From: Acidobacteriota bacterium
Lineage (GTDB): Bacteria; Acidobacteriota; Blastocatellia; Pyrinomonadales; Pyrinomonadaceae
Assembly: GCA_019639155.1 (NCBI GenBank)
Contig: JAHBSJ010000008.1
Coordinates: forward strand, 1 to 64,000
Length of the DNA stretch: 64,000 nucleotides
Reading direction: 5' to 3'
This document shows positions 7,267 through 17,432 of this stretch, piece by piece. The notes under the pieces are model-generated. The model did no database searches. It saw nothing but the letters and a program-made list of their open reading frames with translations, and was not told where the DNA came from. Made by a program: the position numbers and the translations under genes. How positions within the stretch are numbered: the stretch's first letter is position 1; every line of letters starts with the position of its first letter.

Positions 7267-9459
7267 ATGCAAAAAAGATCCGCTTCCCTTGTTCTATTTG
7301 TTCTCTTTTCTCTCTTTTTAACTTCGCTGCCGCAGTCTGCCATTGGCCAGACGGCAGCATCTGCACCGCAGAGTGACGAAGCGGCCGCACTTGCAACGAT
7401 CGAGAAAGCGATCAATGAGCGCCGCGAAGCGTTGGGGATTCCCGGTGCTGCGCTCGCGATCGTGAAGGACGGGAAGGTCATATTTGCGAAAGGGCTTGGC
7501 TATAAAGATTTTGAAAAGAAGATACCTGCCACCGCCGACACGCAATTTGCGATCGGTTCGGCGACAAAGGCATTTACGGCTCTTTCGATCTTGATCGCGC
7601 AGGATCAAGGAAAGCTCTCGTTGGATGACTCTCCAAAAAAGTATCTTCCGTACTTCCAGATCAATGATCCCGAAACCGACAAAAAGATCGTCATTCGCGA
7701 CCTTCTCGATCATTCTTCGGGGCTTTCGCGTACGGATCTTGCGATGCTGACGGGCGAACTGTCGCGAAAGGAACTTATCGAGGTCACGGGTCTTGCAAAG
7801 CCGACCGCAAAGCTTCGCGAGAAGTTTCAGTATCAGAATATTATGTTCGCGGCGGCGGGCGAGATAGCCGCGACGGTCGAAAAAAGCACCTGGAACAACG
7901 TCATCAAGTCGGAGATCTTCAAGCCGCTCGGAATGACGAACAGCACGACGACCATCGCCGAAATGACGAAGGCGAAGGACTATTCCTTCGGCTACGACTA
8001 CAACTTCGATACGAAGGCGACGCGGCGCCTTCCGTTTCGCGAGATCGCGGCACCGGCACCGGCAGGAGCCATAAATTCTAGTGTTCGCGATATGTCGAAG
8101 TGGCTCGAGTTCATCTTGAACGGCGGTGAAGCTGCCGGTAAGGCGATCGTATCCGAGAAAGGTTTTGAAGAGTGGACCAAGCCGCAGATGCCGATCGCCG
8201 GTAAAGTTTCGTATGGCCTCGGCTGGTTCATCGAGGATTGGAACGGCCACAAGGTCCTTCAGCATGGCGGCAACATCGACGGATTCAACGCGATGGTCGC
8301 CGTAATGCCTGAGAAGAAGCTCGGTTTCGTTTTGCTTACGAACGTCTCCGGCTCGCCGCTCACGGACGAAGCAAAAAACATCATCTGGAGCGCTCTTTTG
8401 CCGGGATCGGTCCCGCAAAAGTCCGCTGAAACGGTCCCGACGCCGTCTTACGCCAAGGTGAGTGCCGACCAACTTGTCGGTACTTGGGCGACGGCCAAGG
8501 GCACGCTAAAGACCGAGATCCGAAAGGACGGTGACAAAGTAACGCTAAATGTTCCGGGCCAACAGCCTTATCCGCTGGCCGCAAAACCGGACGGCAGCTT
8601 TTCGCTCTCGCCTCTTCCGGACAGCTTTTCGCTTTCCGCAAAACTCGATGCCGCGGGCAAAGTAACGGCGATCTCGCTTGTACAGCCGCAGGGAACGGTC
8701 GATCTGCTCCCGACAACGCCTGTAGAAAAGCCTGCGATCACCGTCGATGAGCTGCACAAGAAGGTCATCGAGGCCCTCGGCGGCGAGGAAAACCTGAGAA
8801 AGCTCAAATCCCGAGTCGTCGATGCCGATATCGATTTCGTCAATCAAGGCGTTACCGGCACCGCGCGCAGCTACACCGAGGCGCCGAACAGATCTGCGAC
8901 GGCGACAAGTTTCTCGGCGCTCGGCAAGGTGATCGGAAAAGCCTATGAGTATTTTGACGGGACAAAGGGCGAAGAGACGACCTCGTTCTCACCGACCGAA
9001 GAGTGGGCCGGCCTCAAGCTGGATAACGCACACATTTCCGCTGACTTTTACTCTGTGCTCAACTGGGACAAGAACTTCGCGTCGATCGAGATCCTCTCAA
9101 AGACCAAGGTCGGCGACAAAGAGGCCTACGCAGTAAAATTCACGCCAAAGAAAGGAACGCCGTTTACTATTTACTATGCGGCTGACACCTTTTTGCCGAT
9201 TAAACAGGACGCGTTCAGCGTCTCAAGCACAAGTCAGCAGCAGCTGCCATACTCGGAAGAATATTCCGACTATCGAACGATAGACGGTGTGGTCGTCCCG
9301 TATTCTGTGACAACGCATTCACTTGGGATGGGAAAGATCGTCGTAACCGTAAAGGAAATCAAGCAGAACGTGCCTATTGATGCCAATGTCTTTACCCACC
9401 ACGATGTTTCGCTAAAAGCGGTAAAGGCAAAGTCAAGAAAGGCCGGCAACGCCCATTAG
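7267..9459 (+). CDS. Exported serine hydrolase, beta-lactamase class C fold, with C-terminal extension
   Basis: A 730-residue exported protein: signal peptide 1-28 ending SAIGQ, then a penicillin-binding-protein/class C beta-lactamase domain (about 45-380). All three active-site motifs are present: SxxK as SATK at 98-101, YxN as YQN at 189-191, and HGG at about 333 replacing KTG as in esterase/peptidase members. After about residue 400 come a DUF3471-like beta domain and a segment (about 490-720) resembling outer-membrane lipoprotein carrier-type repeats ([11 protein letters not shown]...). The substrate is unknown; esterase, D-aminopeptidase or lactamase activity are all possible. Its 3' end overlaps ttcA by 27 bp on the opposite strand. 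Confidence 0.85.
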   Translation: MQKRSASLVLFVLFSLFLTSLPQSAIGQTAASAPQSDEAAALATIEKAINERREALGIPGAALAIVKDGKVIFAKGLGYKDFEKKIPATADTQFAIGSATKAFTALSILIAQDQGKLSLDDSPKKYLPYFQINDPETDKKIVIRDLLDHSSGLSRTDLAMLTGELSRKELIEVTGLAKPTAKLREKFQYQNIMFAAAGEIAATVEKSTWNNVIKSEIFKPLGMTNSTTTIAEMTKAKDYSFGYDYNFDTKATRRLPFREIAAPAPAGAINSSVRDMSKWLEFILNGGEAAGKAIVSEKGFEEWTKPQMPIAGKVSYGLGWFIEDWNGHKVLQHGGNIDGFNAMVAVMPEKKLGFVLLTNVSGSPLTDEAKNIIWSALLPGSVPQKSAETVPTPSYAKVSADQLVGTWATAKGTLKTEIRKDGDKVTLNVPGQQPYPLAAKPDGSFSLSPLPDSFSLSAKLDAAGKVTAISLVQPQGTVDLLPTTPVEKPAITVDELHKKVIEALGGEENLRKLKSRVVDADIDFVNQGVTGTARSYTEAPNRSATATSFSALGKVIGKAYEYFDGTKGEETTSFSPTEEWAGLKLDNAHISADFYSVLNWDKNFASIEILSKTKVGDKEAYAVKFTPKKGTPFTIYYAADTFLPIKQDAFSVSSTSQQQLPYSEEYSDYRTIDGVVVPYSVTTHSLGMGKIVVTVKEIKQNVPIDANVFTHHDVSLKAVKAKSRKAGNAH

Positions 9460-10317
9460 GTCGGGTTTGTAGGTAGATTCCGCGTGGTCGAAAATGTCGT
9501 CGAGCTCTTTTTCGACCGAACCGTGACCGGGCGGGATCGCTTTTATCGCTGGCTCAAAATTCTGAAAGTCGTAAAGCTCCGAATCGAGCAGATGCGAAGC
9601 CGTAACCTGCGAGAGCGCCGTCATCATCGTCGCTCGGATGTACGGCGTCTCTTTTGCAAGCTCGCTGACGAGGCGTTTGACGCGGGCCCGCTTCATATTC
9701 GGCTGCGAACCGCATAGATTGCACGGGATGATCGGAAACTTTTGCTCATCAGCATATTCGACGATCTCCTTTTCGTGCACGTAGGCAAGCGGCCTGATGA
9801 TCGTATTGCGTCCGTCGTCGCTGCGCAGGATCGGGGGCATCGCCTTTAGCTGGCCAACGTAGAAAAGATTCATCAAAAACGTCGCGATGATGTCGTCGGC
9901 ATGATGGCCGAGCGCTATCTTTGTACAGCGTTCTTCGACCGCCGTCGTGTACAAAATGCCCCGCCGCAGTCGGCTGCACAGCGAGCAATAGGTCTTGCCC
10001 TCCGGAATGTGCGCTTTGACGACAGAGAACGTGTCTTCCTCAACGATGCGATACGGAACGCCGCGGCTTTCGAGATATTCGGGCAGGACGTGTTCGGGAA
10101 AATCGGGCTGCTTTTGGTCCAGATTTACGGCCAATATCTCAAACCGCACAGGCGCACGCCGCTGCACGTCGAGCAGCAGATCGAGCAGCGTATAGCTGTC
10201 CTTGCCGCCCGACAGGCACACCATCACGCGGTCGCCATCCTGGATCATCGAAAAATCCTCGATGGCGCGGCCCATCTTTTTGAGCAGTTTGGTCTTCAGT
10301 TTCGTCTCAGCCTGCAT
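9433..10317 (-). CDS. ttcA: tRNA 2-thiocytidine(32) synthetase
   Basis: Thiolates C32 of certain tRNAs, using ATP and an iron-sulfur cluster. The 294-residue product has the PP-loop SGGKDS at 36-41, CSLC at 111-114 and a second cysteine pair CNLC at 199-202, matching the cluster-ligating cysteines of TtcA. The frame stays open 627 bp upstream, but that part reads through the divergent bactofilin gene and is a shadow. The ATG at 10317 places the PP-loop where TtcA proteins have it. A second tRNA thiolase (mnmA) is 2 kb away. Confidence 0.93.
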   Translation of the reverse strand: MQAETKLKTKLLKKMGRAIEDFSMIQDGDRVMVCLSGGKDSYTLLDLLLDVQRRAPVRFEILAVNLDQKQPDFPEHVLPEYLESRGVPYRIVEEDTFSVVKAHIPEGKTYCSLCSRLRRGILYTTAVEERCTKIALGHHADDIIATFLMNLFYVGQLKAMPPILRSDDGRNTIIRPLAYVHEKEIVEYADEQKFPIIPCNLCGSQPNMKRARVKRLVSELAKETPYIRATMMTALSQVTASHLLDSELYDFQNFEPAIKAIPPGHGSVEKELDDIFDHAESTYKPDLMGVAGLS

Positions 10318-10397
10318 CGTAAAACGCCGAATTTGCAGTTTGCCACTTCGACGGGCGTTTGACAACCTTTGGAAAAACGCTAGACACGAACGCCATA

Positions 10398-10420
10398 TGT
10401 CCACTATCATATGTTGGACA
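10398..10420. promoter_or_regulatory. Inverted repeat between divergent ttcA and bactofilin genes
   Basis: TGTCCA (10398-10403) and TGGACA (10415-10420) are perfect inverted arms 11 bp apart, interleaved with two CATATG words. The position, about 80 bp before ttcA and 115 bp before the bactofilin gene, suits an operator shared by both. No regulator is evident nearby. Confidence 0.35.
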
Positions 10421-10533
10421 GTAAAGATCTGAACCGAAAACGAGGGCCGCCGGATGCAATTTGCCCCGCACCGCACGCCGTTCGCTACGAGGGTCTTTCC
10501 CGCAAAATTCAATTTTAGTGAGGATTTGAAACA

Positions 10534-11172
10534 ATGATCAGAATGGGAAGAGGCAACCGGCCCGATAACGCCCCCGCCGAAAACGAGACACAGCAACCCG
10601 CACCGTACGCTTACGCAACCGAAACGCAGCCCGTCGCCACGCGCGCCATATCGGAAAGCGATTCGATGGCCCGCGATATCAAAGAAGGCCGGTTGAGCGG
10701 CTTTGTCGGCCACGGCACGACGCTGACCGGCGAGACGGTCTTTCACGCGATGCTCCGTGTGGACGGGCACCTGATCGGCACCGTCAGCAGCGATACGGGA
10801 ACGCTGATCGTCGGTACGAACGGCCAAGTCGATGCCAACGTTTCGGTCGCCGCGGCGATGATAAACGGCTCGGTGAACGGCGACATTTTCGCCACGGAAA
10901 AGCTGCAGCTCGGCCGTACGGCACGCGTTATCGGCAACATCCAATGCCCGAAGCTGATAGTCGAGGACGGAGCCATTTTGGAAGGCAACTGTACGATGCT
11001 GCGTGCCCGCGAAACCGCGGAAGAGGCCGCCACTGCACCTGCCGTCCAGTACACGCCCGAGCCTGAACCGGCCGAAGAAGAGCCCTTCGCCGCTGCTTCT
11101 GATGACCTCGAAGACGAGGCGTCGCTGCTTGCCGGCATTGATGATGAAAGTGTCGGGGCGGCCGGTGCCTAG
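10534..11172 (+). CDS. Bactofilin (polymer-forming cytoskeletal protein)
   Basis: Bactofilins form nucleotide-free beta-helical filaments that localise envelope or chromosome-segregation proteins. The 212-residue product has a disordered N-terminus, a bactofilin core at about 60-155 with short repeated turns ([57 protein letters not shown]), and an acidic disordered tail rich in E, A and P. A ribosome binding site GAGG precedes the ATG. A factor-independent terminator follows at 11202, so it is probably monocistronic. Confidence 0.92.
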   Translation: MIRMGRGNRPDNAPAENETQQPAPYAYATETQPVATRAISESDSMARDIKEGRLSGFVGHGTTLTGETVFHAMLRVDGHLIGTVSSDTGTLIVGTNGQVDANVSVAAAMINGSVNGDIFATEKLQLGRTARVIGNIQCPKLIVEDGAILEGNCTMLRARETAEEAATAPAVQYTPEPEPAEEEPFAAASDDLEDEASLLAGIDDESVGAAGA

Positions 11173-11201
11173 AGGATCTTCGGATATTTGAAACTATGAT
11201 G

Positions 11202-11227
11202 GGCTGTCGTTTTCGGCAGCCTTTTGT
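11202..11227 (+). terminator. Rho-independent terminator after bactofilin gene
   Basis: The hairpin GGCTGTCG / CGGCAGCC (8 bp with one G-U pair) has a TTTT loop and is followed by CTTTTGTTTG. It lies 30 bp past the bactofilin stop and just ahead of the mscL ribosome binding site. Confidence 0.8.
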
Positions 11228-11242
11228 TTGAGGAGAAGTGGA

Positions 11243-11662
11243 ATGATCAACGATTTTAAGAAATTTATTGCTCGCGGAAATCTATTGGACCTGTCGATCG
11301 GTTTCATCATGGGTGCCGCATTTACCGCGATCGTCAAGACTTTGACGGATGGCATAATCATGCCTTTCGTCGCCGTGCTCACGGGAGGGATCGATTTCAA
11401 AAGCAAGGTATGGGATATAAGCGGGACCATACCCGCGAATGCCACGCCCGAGCAGATCCAGGCAGCCGTCAAAGCAGGAACGCCCGTGATTTTATACGGT
11501 CAGTTCATCAACGACATCATTACCTTCCTCATCGTGGCGATGGTGATGTTCTTCCTGGCCCGCTATGCCATCAGCATCTTCAAAGCCCTTGAGGCGGAGG
11601 CAGATCCAACGCCGCAGGAGGTCTTGCTGACTGAGATACGCGATATCCTAAGATCGAAATAA
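11243..11662 (+). CDS. mscL: Large-conductance mechanosensitive channel
   Basis: Opens under membrane tension to release solutes after hypo-osmotic shock. The 139-residue product starts MINDFKKFIARGNLLDLSIG, the amphipathic N-terminal helix plus the start of TM1. TM1 contains the AxxAxxG-type pore motif (GFIMGAAFTAIVKTL), and TM2 (FINDIITFLIVAMVMFFLARY) is followed by a C-terminal helix ending LTEIRDIL. The periplasmic loop holds an insertion (TIPANATPEQIQAAVKAG) common in longer MscL proteins. The frame extends to a TTG at 11228, but AGGAG at 11231 serves the ATG at 11243. It is convergent with the cyclo-ligase gene and overlaps it by 15 bp. Confidence 0.95.
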   Translation: MINDFKKFIARGNLLDLSIGFIMGAAFTAIVKTLTDGIIMPFVAVLTGGIDFKSKVWDISGTIPANATPEQIQAAVKAGTPVILYGQFINDIITFLIVAMVMFFLARYAISIFKALEAEADPTPQEVLLTEIRDILRSK

Positions 11663-12217
11663 CTTCGTGGGCGTGACGCAGGCGTCGAGCGGGATGTCGT
11701 TTTCGGTGATGTCCGCGATCTCAGGCTCAGGCGGGAAATAGCTGACCCCGATCTTTTGGCAGTCGAGCCGGCAGCGCGCCAGGAAACGATCGTAAAACCC
11801 TTTTCCATAGCCGACGCGGTGGCCTCGTGTATCAAAACACAGCAGCGGCACAATGACGAGATCCAGTTCGGCGGGATCGGCTGCATCGCCGACGGGTTCG
11901 CGGATGCCCCAGTCGTTTTCCGTGAAGTCAGTTTCTGCATCAAAATAAACGTTTTCCAGCTCGCCCGTCGCGGCGTTCATTCTCGGGGCGAAAGTCTTGA
12001 TGCGCGGGTGATCACGCCACAGGCGGAAATAGATATTAGACGTGTCGATCTCGTTGAATTTGCGAAGGCGGATGAACGTGTGAATGTTGCCGACGCCCGC
12101 CAGACCTATCTCGGCAAAGAACCGCTCTGCAATTTCCGATGACATCGCCGCCGCCTCAACAATGGACAGTCGCGACCGCTTTTCGAGATGCTTTTTTCTG
12201 AGCTCGGATTTGGTCAC
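11648..12217 (-). CDS. 5-formyltetrahydrofolate cyclo-ligase
   Basis: Converts 5-formyl-THF to 5,10-methenyl-THF with ATP. The 189-residue product has the N-terminal basic helix ([15 protein letters not shown]) and the family signature [20 protein letters not shown], with GYGKGFYD as the substrate/ATP loop. It is the last gene of a minus-strand operon (pseudoprotease, mnmA, cyclo-ligase). Its ATG overlaps the mnmA stop as ATGA, so translation is coupled. Confidence 0.93.
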   Translation of the reverse strand: MTKSELRKKHLEKRSRLSIVEAAAMSSEIAERFFAEIGLAGVGNIHTFIRLRKFNEIDTSNIYFRLWRDHPRIKTFAPRMNAATGELENVYFDAETDFTENDWGIREPVGDAADPAELDLVIVPLLCFDTRGHRVGYGKGFYDRFLARCRLDCQKIGVSYFPPEPEIADITENDIPLDACVTPTKLFRS

Positions 12218-13341
12218 GGCTTGTCGGGCCTTTCTATCCAGCCGCCGCCGACAACCTCTTCGCCGGTCCCGATGTCGTAAAAGATCGTCGCCTGGCCTGG
12301 TGTGATGGCGCGTTGCGGCTCGTCGAAAACGATGCGGGCACGTGAATCGGGAAATGCGTGGATGGTGGCCGGAACCGGATCGTGGCGATAGCGCACTTTG
12401 ACCAGTGCGCGCACAGGTTCGGCGGGCTCATCGAACGCGATCCAATTCACGCCGCGTGCGGTGAATTCCGGCGAATCGAGCTCATCGTCCTCGCCGACGA
12501 CTATCTGATTCTTCGCGCGTTCGATCTGGACGACGTAAAGCGGCTTTTCGTGCGCGATGCCCAAACCGCGACGCTGGCCAATGGTATAGCGGTGAATTCC
12601 CGTGTGCTCGCCGACGACCTCGCCTGCGGTATTTACTATCTCACCTCTCGCAGGTATCTCATCTTCGCGGCCTTCGTGTGCGAGAAAACGATCGATGAAC
12701 TCCGAATATTTTCCGTCCGGGACAAAGCATATCTCCTGCGATTCCTGCTTTTCCGCTGTGTAGGCATCTGTCCCGCGGATGATCTCGCGGACCTCTTCCT
12801 TCATCATTTCACCGAGCGGGAACATCGCCCGCGATAGCTGATCCTGCGTAAGCTCCCATAGAAAATAGCTTTGGTCCTTCCAGTGATTTCGGCCTCGGAA
12901 CAGGCGGTAGCGGTCGGCCGCTTCGTCATATTCGACGCGTGCATAATGGCCTGTCGCAACCTTGTCGCAGTCCAATGAGCGCGCCATCCGGTCGAGCGAC
13001 GCGAACTTCAGCCGCGAATTGCATGCGACACAAGGAATGGGCGTTTCGCCCGAAAGATAGCTCTGAATGAAAGGCTCGACAACATCGCGGTCAAAGTCTT
13101 TCTCCAGATTCAATACATAGAATGGAAAGCCAAGTGAACCCGCTACGCGCCGTGCATCGTAAACGTCGTCCAGCGAGCAGCAGCGGCTCGGCAAAGGCTC
13201 GCCGTTCTCGTCAACGTTCACGTGCCGCCGCTGGTCCCACAACTGCATCGTAAAGCCGACCAACTCGTGACCTTGCTCTTTTAACAGTGCGGCCGCTGCG
13301 CTGCTGTCAACGCCCCCGCTCATCGCCACCGCGATCTTCAT
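12214..13341 (-). CDS. mnmA: tRNA-specific 2-thiouridylase
   Basis: Makes 2-thiouridine at the wobble base (U34) of Lys, Glu and Gln tRNAs. Visible features are the PP-loop SGGVDS at 8-13, a nucleophile region CVACN (C104, C107) and the partner cysteine in QEICFVPDG (C205). The tail contains [14 protein letters not shown], a beta-barrel end typical of MnmA. At 375 residues it is normal length. The ATG shares one base with the stop of the upstream pseudoprotease gene (TAATG), and the downstream gene overlaps by 4 bp. Confidence 0.95.
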   Translation of the reverse strand: MKIAVAMSGGVDSSAAAALLKEQGHELVGFTMQLWDQRRHVNVDENGEPLPSRCCSLDDVYDARRVAGSLGFPFYVLNLEKDFDRDVVEPFIQSYLSGETPIPCVACNSRLKFASLDRMARSLDCDKVATGHYARVEYDEAADRYRLFRGRNHWKDQSYFLWELTQDQLSRAMFPLGEMMKEEVREIIRGTDAYTAEKQESQEICFVPDGKYSEFIDRFLAHEGREDEIPARGEIVNTAGEVVGEHTGIHRYTIGQRRGLGIAHEKPLYVVQIERAKNQIVVGEDDELDSPEFTARGVNWIAFDEPAEPVRALVKVRYRHDPVPATIHAFPDSRARIVFDEPQRAITPGQATIFYDIGTGEEVVGGGWIERPDKP

Positions 13342-14444
13342 TAGTTACTACCTGTTTTCTTACTCGTCTCGCCAGACAAGGCCTTTAGCTTCCTTATCAT
13401 ATCTGTTACTAACTTTGGGGCACCACCCGCACCGCTTCCGATCACGACCTTTCCCGATGTCAGAACTATATCGGTCTTCCGATGATGAACTGTGTAGGTA
13501 AAATCAAACGTAAGTATCTGATGGTCAAGTGTTATTACAAGATCAGCTCTCGCCCGTTCGTTCCAATTGCCTGATGAAAGAAAATTCCATCCCCATTCTT
13601 TAATCTCAGGCCTCTTTTGCAGTTCATTTATTAGTTGGTGCTCCTTGAACATCGATGTGCGGGAATCAACCCATATGGTCTTTGATGCCTTGAAAAGGTC
13701 TTTTGGATCCGTGCTGGGGTTATTCTGAGCGATAAACTCGGCCTCCGACGGGATCTTCAATAAATTTCCGCTCGAGTAACTAACGACCGTTGCCCCTTCC
13801 GCCATGCCAACCAGACCTGAAACAGGAACAGCAAACCCGCCATCTCTAATTTCATTTGACCTTGTGACGATTGCTGCTATGTGACCATTTTCGGAAAAAA
13901 GGACTCCTCCAATACCGGAACTTGGAAGCTTTCCAGCGAAACGCGCTACCCGATAGCCGCTCCCTGCTCCCACGAAATCATCGGCTAGTCCAACTTCTGT
14001 TATCTTCGCTTGGGACCTTAACCACAATTTCTGAGGATCATGTGTGATCAGACCAACTGAAAGGCCGGAAGTTAACTCTGAAGGCTCGATGAAATTCGAT
14101 CTAAACAGCCCTGTCGTTCTGATTCGTAACACCGCCACGCCCCGACGCTCATCAACTCCGACCAATTTCACATCGTCGAAGATCTCGCCATCGCGAAGCC
14201 GAACCTGGACACGCCGCGCCGACTTAACCAAATCATGAGGAACGAGTATGGCACCATCAGTTGATAAGACAACACCCGGAGCCATGCCCTTCACGACGGA
14301 ATCTCCATCCCCGGCCAAGACCAAAACGATGGAGTCTTCTATGTTCTGTCCAATTATCGGCACTGAAACAATGCAAGCAAGGACGAACGCAAAAAGTGTT
14401 GTTCGAAAACCTGTCGATATGGCAGAAATTGCAGATCGCATCAT
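13341..14444 (-). CDS. Exported trypsin/HtrA-fold protein, apparently catalytically dead
   Basis: This 367-residue protein has an N-terminal hydrophobic signal (about 11-32). Residues 40-225 follow the HtrA fold: [44 protein letters not shown], then [13 protein letters not shown]. Alignment by eye to HtrA keeps the histidine (H70) but puts glycine (G102) in place of the catalytic aspartate and isoleucine (I178) in place of the catalytic serine. The last 130 residues match nothing I recognise. It is translationally coupled to mnmA (TAATG), which is odd for an exported protein. It may be a binding or scaffold protein. AAGGAGAG precedes the start; the second ATG (codon 2) is equally possible. 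Confidence 0.65.
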   Translation of the reverse strand: MMRSAISAISTGFRTTLFAFVLACIVSVPIIGQNIEDSIVLVLAGDGDSVVKGMAPGVVLSTDGAILVPHDLVKSARRVQVRLRDGEIFDDVKLVGVDERRGVAVLRIRTTGLFRSNFIEPSELTSGLSVGLITHDPQKLWLRSQAKITEVGLADDFVGAGSGYRVARFAGKLPSSGIGGVLFSENGHIAAIVTRSNEIRDGGFAVPVSGLVGMAEGATVVSYSSGNLLKIPSEAEFIAQNNPSTDPKDLFKASKTIWVDSRTSMFKEHQLINELQKRPEIKEWGWNFLSSGNWNERARADLVITLDHQILTFDFTYTVHHRKTDIVLTSGKVVIGSGAGGAPKLVTDMIRKLKALSGETSKKTGSN

Positions 14445-14580
14445 TGATAATCTCTCCTTCGTTAAGATGTTAGATTCATAGTATATCGACTAAGCGCCCA
14501 AAACGTAAGAGTTTTCGGTGCTATCTTTCGGACGTCGCGAAACGGTTGCGGTCAGCTAATTCGACCTGAGGAGGCCATCG

Positions 14581-15696
14581 TCAGCGAGTTGGAATTTTTA
14601 AGCGTAATGAGCGGATTATTGCGTCCGCGTATGCTCGGGAGCCGGCTTTGTCAGGATGGCCGATCGCGGCCGCTTCGCAAAGACGGACCGGATAGTCGAT
14701 GCCTGTCGAACGTTTAAGCTCGGGCAGGGAAATGCGGCAATCAATGATCCTTTGGCGGGCGACGGGATCATCGACAATGCCGCCTTTCCGCATTCGGAAC
14801 AATTTGGTTCCCGGTGCTTCGATAGCGTCCTGCTCGGTCAGAGGCGACGGGATGAAGACTGCACGGGCCGTACCGAGTTTTGCGTTCAGGCGGTCTACGG
14901 CATCTTGCTGAGCGATGGAAGATTCCTGGTGCCAAACGCGCGAACGTTCAACAGCACGCCGCTTCAGTTTGTTGAAAAACAATGCTCTCCCGAGTGGATT
15001 ATTAGGAACGAATTTAAGTGCACGCGGAAATTTCAGCACCTCCAGCCATGCATTAAACAGCTTTTTTGCGTCCGAATACTGAGTTATCGCGTGGAAATAG
15101 CCGACCACGGCGATCAGCGAATTCGGGTGTAGCCGGACGGCGTGTTCGAGCACATCATAGGTCGATCCGTTCACGTGCTTTTTGATCTGCTCGCGCAGCA
15201 ATTTCATGTCTCCGTTCGGGTTCAGCACCTCAGCGGTCGAGATGTCGGTTATGCCGCCGGTCATCATGATCAGGTCTGCACCCGAAACCCCGTCGCGGCG
15301 ATACTCATCAGCGGCGACCTCGATCTGCTTCCAAACGCTGGGCATCCCGATGTTGACCTCGGGCGGATACGGATGGGTCTCTTCCCGGCCGGCGATCCTA
15401 TATTTTTCGGCCTCGTCTTGCTGAAATTTCAGCGTAGAGCCGGAGTGTGCCTTTACCTTTAGACGAACATCGCGGCCGTTTGTGAAGACCTCTCGCCTCA
15501 GCCATCCCGCTGTAAGATAATAGAACTTGTCCTTTTCCTCAAGACCCTGTCCCCAAACCAGCGAATCGCCGGCAACGAGAAATTCGTAAGGTTTTGCCTT
15601 GGATGACCATCTGCTAAAAGCGGGCGCAGGCAAGCCGGCTGCTGCCGCCGTTCCTGCAAGCAGCTTTAAGAGGTCGCGTCTGGAAATGTGATTCAT
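14581..15696 (-). CDS. Tat-exported SGNH/GDSL-type hydrolase
   Basis: The 371-residue product has a twin-arginine signal (SRRDLLKLLAGTAAAAG at 5-21), so it is exported folded. The SGNH fold appears as block I GDSLVWG (about 43-49), an unusual block III GGITDIS where GGND/GxN is expected, and a C-terminal IGHPDKAGSRAYADAI that supplies the block V histidine. It is probably an esterase or glycan deacylase, substrate unknown. The start is set by the Tat motif. It stands alone, divergent from the MATE gene. Confidence 0.72.
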   Translation of the reverse strand: MNHISRRDLLKLLAGTAAAAGLPAPAFSRWSSKAKPYEFLVAGDSLVWGQGLEEKDKFYYLTAGWLRREVFTNGRDVRLKVKAHSGSTLKFQQDEAEKYRIAGREETHPYPPEVNIGMPSVWKQIEVAADEYRRDGVSGADLIMMTGGITDISTAEVLNPNGDMKLLREQIKKHVNGSTYDVLEHAVRLHPNSLIAVVGYFHAITQYSDAKKLFNAWLEVLKFPRALKFVPNNPLGRALFFNKLKRRAVERSRVWHQESSIAQQDAVDRLNAKLGTARAVFIPSPLTEQDAIEAPGTKLFRMRKGGIVDDPVARQRIIDCRISLPELKRSTGIDYPVRLCEAAAIGHPDKAGSRAYADAIIRSLRLKIPTR

Positions 15697-15944
15697 GGGC
15701 TGCCGAGCGAATAAAGCCGGAACGCAAGAATCTTAACCCCAACTGACGCCCCGCGACAAGGCAAACAGCGACATTCAGGCACTTTGCAGTTTGGCCTTGT
15801 CGTATGATATCTTCTCAAAACTATGCTGGCCGACTTTAGCTAGAACATCCGCACTCAATTGTCCGTTTCCTATTTTGCTTTGCTTCTGAGGGAACGGCGT
15901 CCCCGGCACCATCTGCGTGTCTTCATTACGCTTTAAGTTTTGTT

Positions 15945-17375
15945 ATGCATTCGTCGGCCGAGTCTCCGAAAAAGGAGCGATCACATACATCCATTCGTAC
16001 TGTTCTCCGCGAGGCGTTTCGCGGGACGGATCGCGATTTCACGACAGGACCGATACTCGCGGGCCTGATAATTTTGGCTATTCCGATGACGTTCGAGATG
16101 GCAATGGAGGCCGTTTTTGCCATCGTCGATACGTTCTTTGTCGCCAAACTCGGAGCCGAGGCCGTCGCCGTGGTCGGGTTTACGGAATCGATCCTCGCGC
16201 TTGTTTACGCGGTGGCGGTCGGACTTAGTGTCGGAGCGACGGCGACCGTCGCCCGCAGGGTCGGCGAAAAGGACCCGGAAGGCGCATCGCGAAGCGCGGC
16301 ACACATGATCTATCTGGGGCTCGCGGTCTCGCTGGTGATGGCGGTTCCCGGAGTGATCTTTGCTGCTGATATTTTGCGGCTGCTCGGCGCCGAACCGGCA
16401 GTGGTCGAGCTCGGAACGCCCTTCATGCAAATTATGTTGGGCACGAATGCGGTGATCGTATTCCTTTTCCTGCTCAACGCCATTTTTCGCGGTGCAGGTG
16501 ACGCGGCGATCGCGATGCGCGTGCTGATCATAGCTAACGGCCTCAATATAATTCTCGACCCGCTGTTCATATTCGGGATCGCCTTCTTTCCTGAGATGGG
16601 TGTCACAGGGGCCGCGGTGGCAACGGTTTGCGGCCGCGGCATCGGCGTGGCGTACGCTGCGTGGGCTCTCTTTTTCCGAGATAACGGCGGCCGCATCGAG
16701 ATCCGCCGGGCACATTGGAAATTCGATCCGAAGGTTCTTGCCGACCTGGTCCGGCTTTCTTCGGTCGCCGTCCTTCAGTTCCTCATTTCAACGGCGAGTT
16801 GGAGCGGACTGGTCGTGATAATCGCGGGTTTCGGTTCGGTGGTGATGGCAGGCTATCAGATCGGGCTGCGAGTGATAATTTTCATTATTCTGCTCGCTGC
16901 CGGCATAGCGAACGCGTCAGCAACGCTGGTCGGGCAAAACTTAGGAGCCGGAAAACCCGACCGCGCAGAACGCTCCGTCTGGATAGCGGGCGGCATCAAT
17001 GCGGCACTGCTCGGGTTGATCGGCTTTTCGTTCGTGTTGTTTCCGGAGCCGGTCATACGGATATTCACCGACGATGCCGGGATCATACCATACGGAGTCG
17101 ATTGCCTGAGAATTATCGGCTACGGCTACGCTTTCTATGGCCTGGGAATGGTAATGGAAAGCTCGTTCAACGGAGCCGGAGATACGGTAACGCCGACCTA
17201 CCTTAATTTCTTCGTCTTTTGGCTTTTCGAGATACCGCTGGCCTATATATTGGCGCATCGCTTTGAAATGGGTCCCCAGGGCGTTTTTTGGGCGATCACC
17301 ATCGCATTTTCCATCCTCGCAATTGTTTCGGCCATGCTTTTCAAACGCGGAAAGTGGAAGCTGAAACAGGTCTAG
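15945..17375 (+). CDS. MATE-family efflux transporter
   Basis: A sodium- or proton-driven multidrug/toxin exporter of the inner membrane. The 476-residue product has twelve predicted helices in two homologous bundles, each beginning with an ILAIPMTFEMAMEAVFAIVDT-like or LSSVAVLQFLIST segment. LGAEAVAVVGFTESI in bundle 1 and VMAGYQIGLRVIIFIILLAAG in bundle 2 are the repeated MATE signatures, and GAGDTVTPTYLNFFVFW is typical of the family. The substrate cannot be read from sequence. It ends at a bidirectional terminator shared with the giant outer-membrane protein gene. Confidence 0.9.
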   Translation: MHSSAESPKKERSHTSIRTVLREAFRGTDRDFTTGPILAGLIILAIPMTFEMAMEAVFAIVDTFFVAKLGAEAVAVVGFTESILALVYAVAVGLSVGATATVARRVGEKDPEGASRSAAHMIYLGLAVSLVMAVPGVIFAADILRLLGAEPAVVELGTPFMQIMLGTNAVIVFLFLLNAIFRGAGDAAIAMRVLIIANGLNIILDPLFIFGIAFFPEMGVTGAAVATVCGRGIGVAYAAWALFFRDNGGRIEIRRAHWKFDPKVLADLVRLSSVAVLQFLISTASWSGLVVIIAGFGSVVMAGYQIGLRVIIFIILLAAGIANASATLVGQNLGAGKPDRAERSVWIAGGINAALLGLIGFSFVLFPEPVIRIFTDDAGIIPYGVDCLRIIGYGYAFYGLGMVMESSFNGAGDTVTPTYLNFFVFWLFEIPLAYILAHRFEMGPQGVFWAITIAFSILAIVSAMLFKRGKWKLKQV

Positions 17376-17381
17376 AAAAAA

Positions 17382-17420
17382 GGCGTCAGAGCCCGAAAGC
17401 CCTGACGCCATAGTTTTTTT
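17382..17420. terminator. Bidirectional terminator between convergent genes
   Basis: GGCGTCAG (17382-17389) pairs with CTGACGCC (17402-17409). A T-run follows at 17414-17420 for the plus-strand MATE transcript, and an A-run precedes it at 17375-17381, giving a U-run for the minus-strand transcript. Confidence 0.9.
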
Positions 17421-17432
17421 CCTCTAAAAGAA

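Noticed and set aside
9433..10944. 503-residue minus-strand frame as one protein
   Set aside because: Only the last 294 residues are TtcA. The first 209 run antisense through the bactofilin gene and its promoter and show no domain; the true start is the ATG at 10317.
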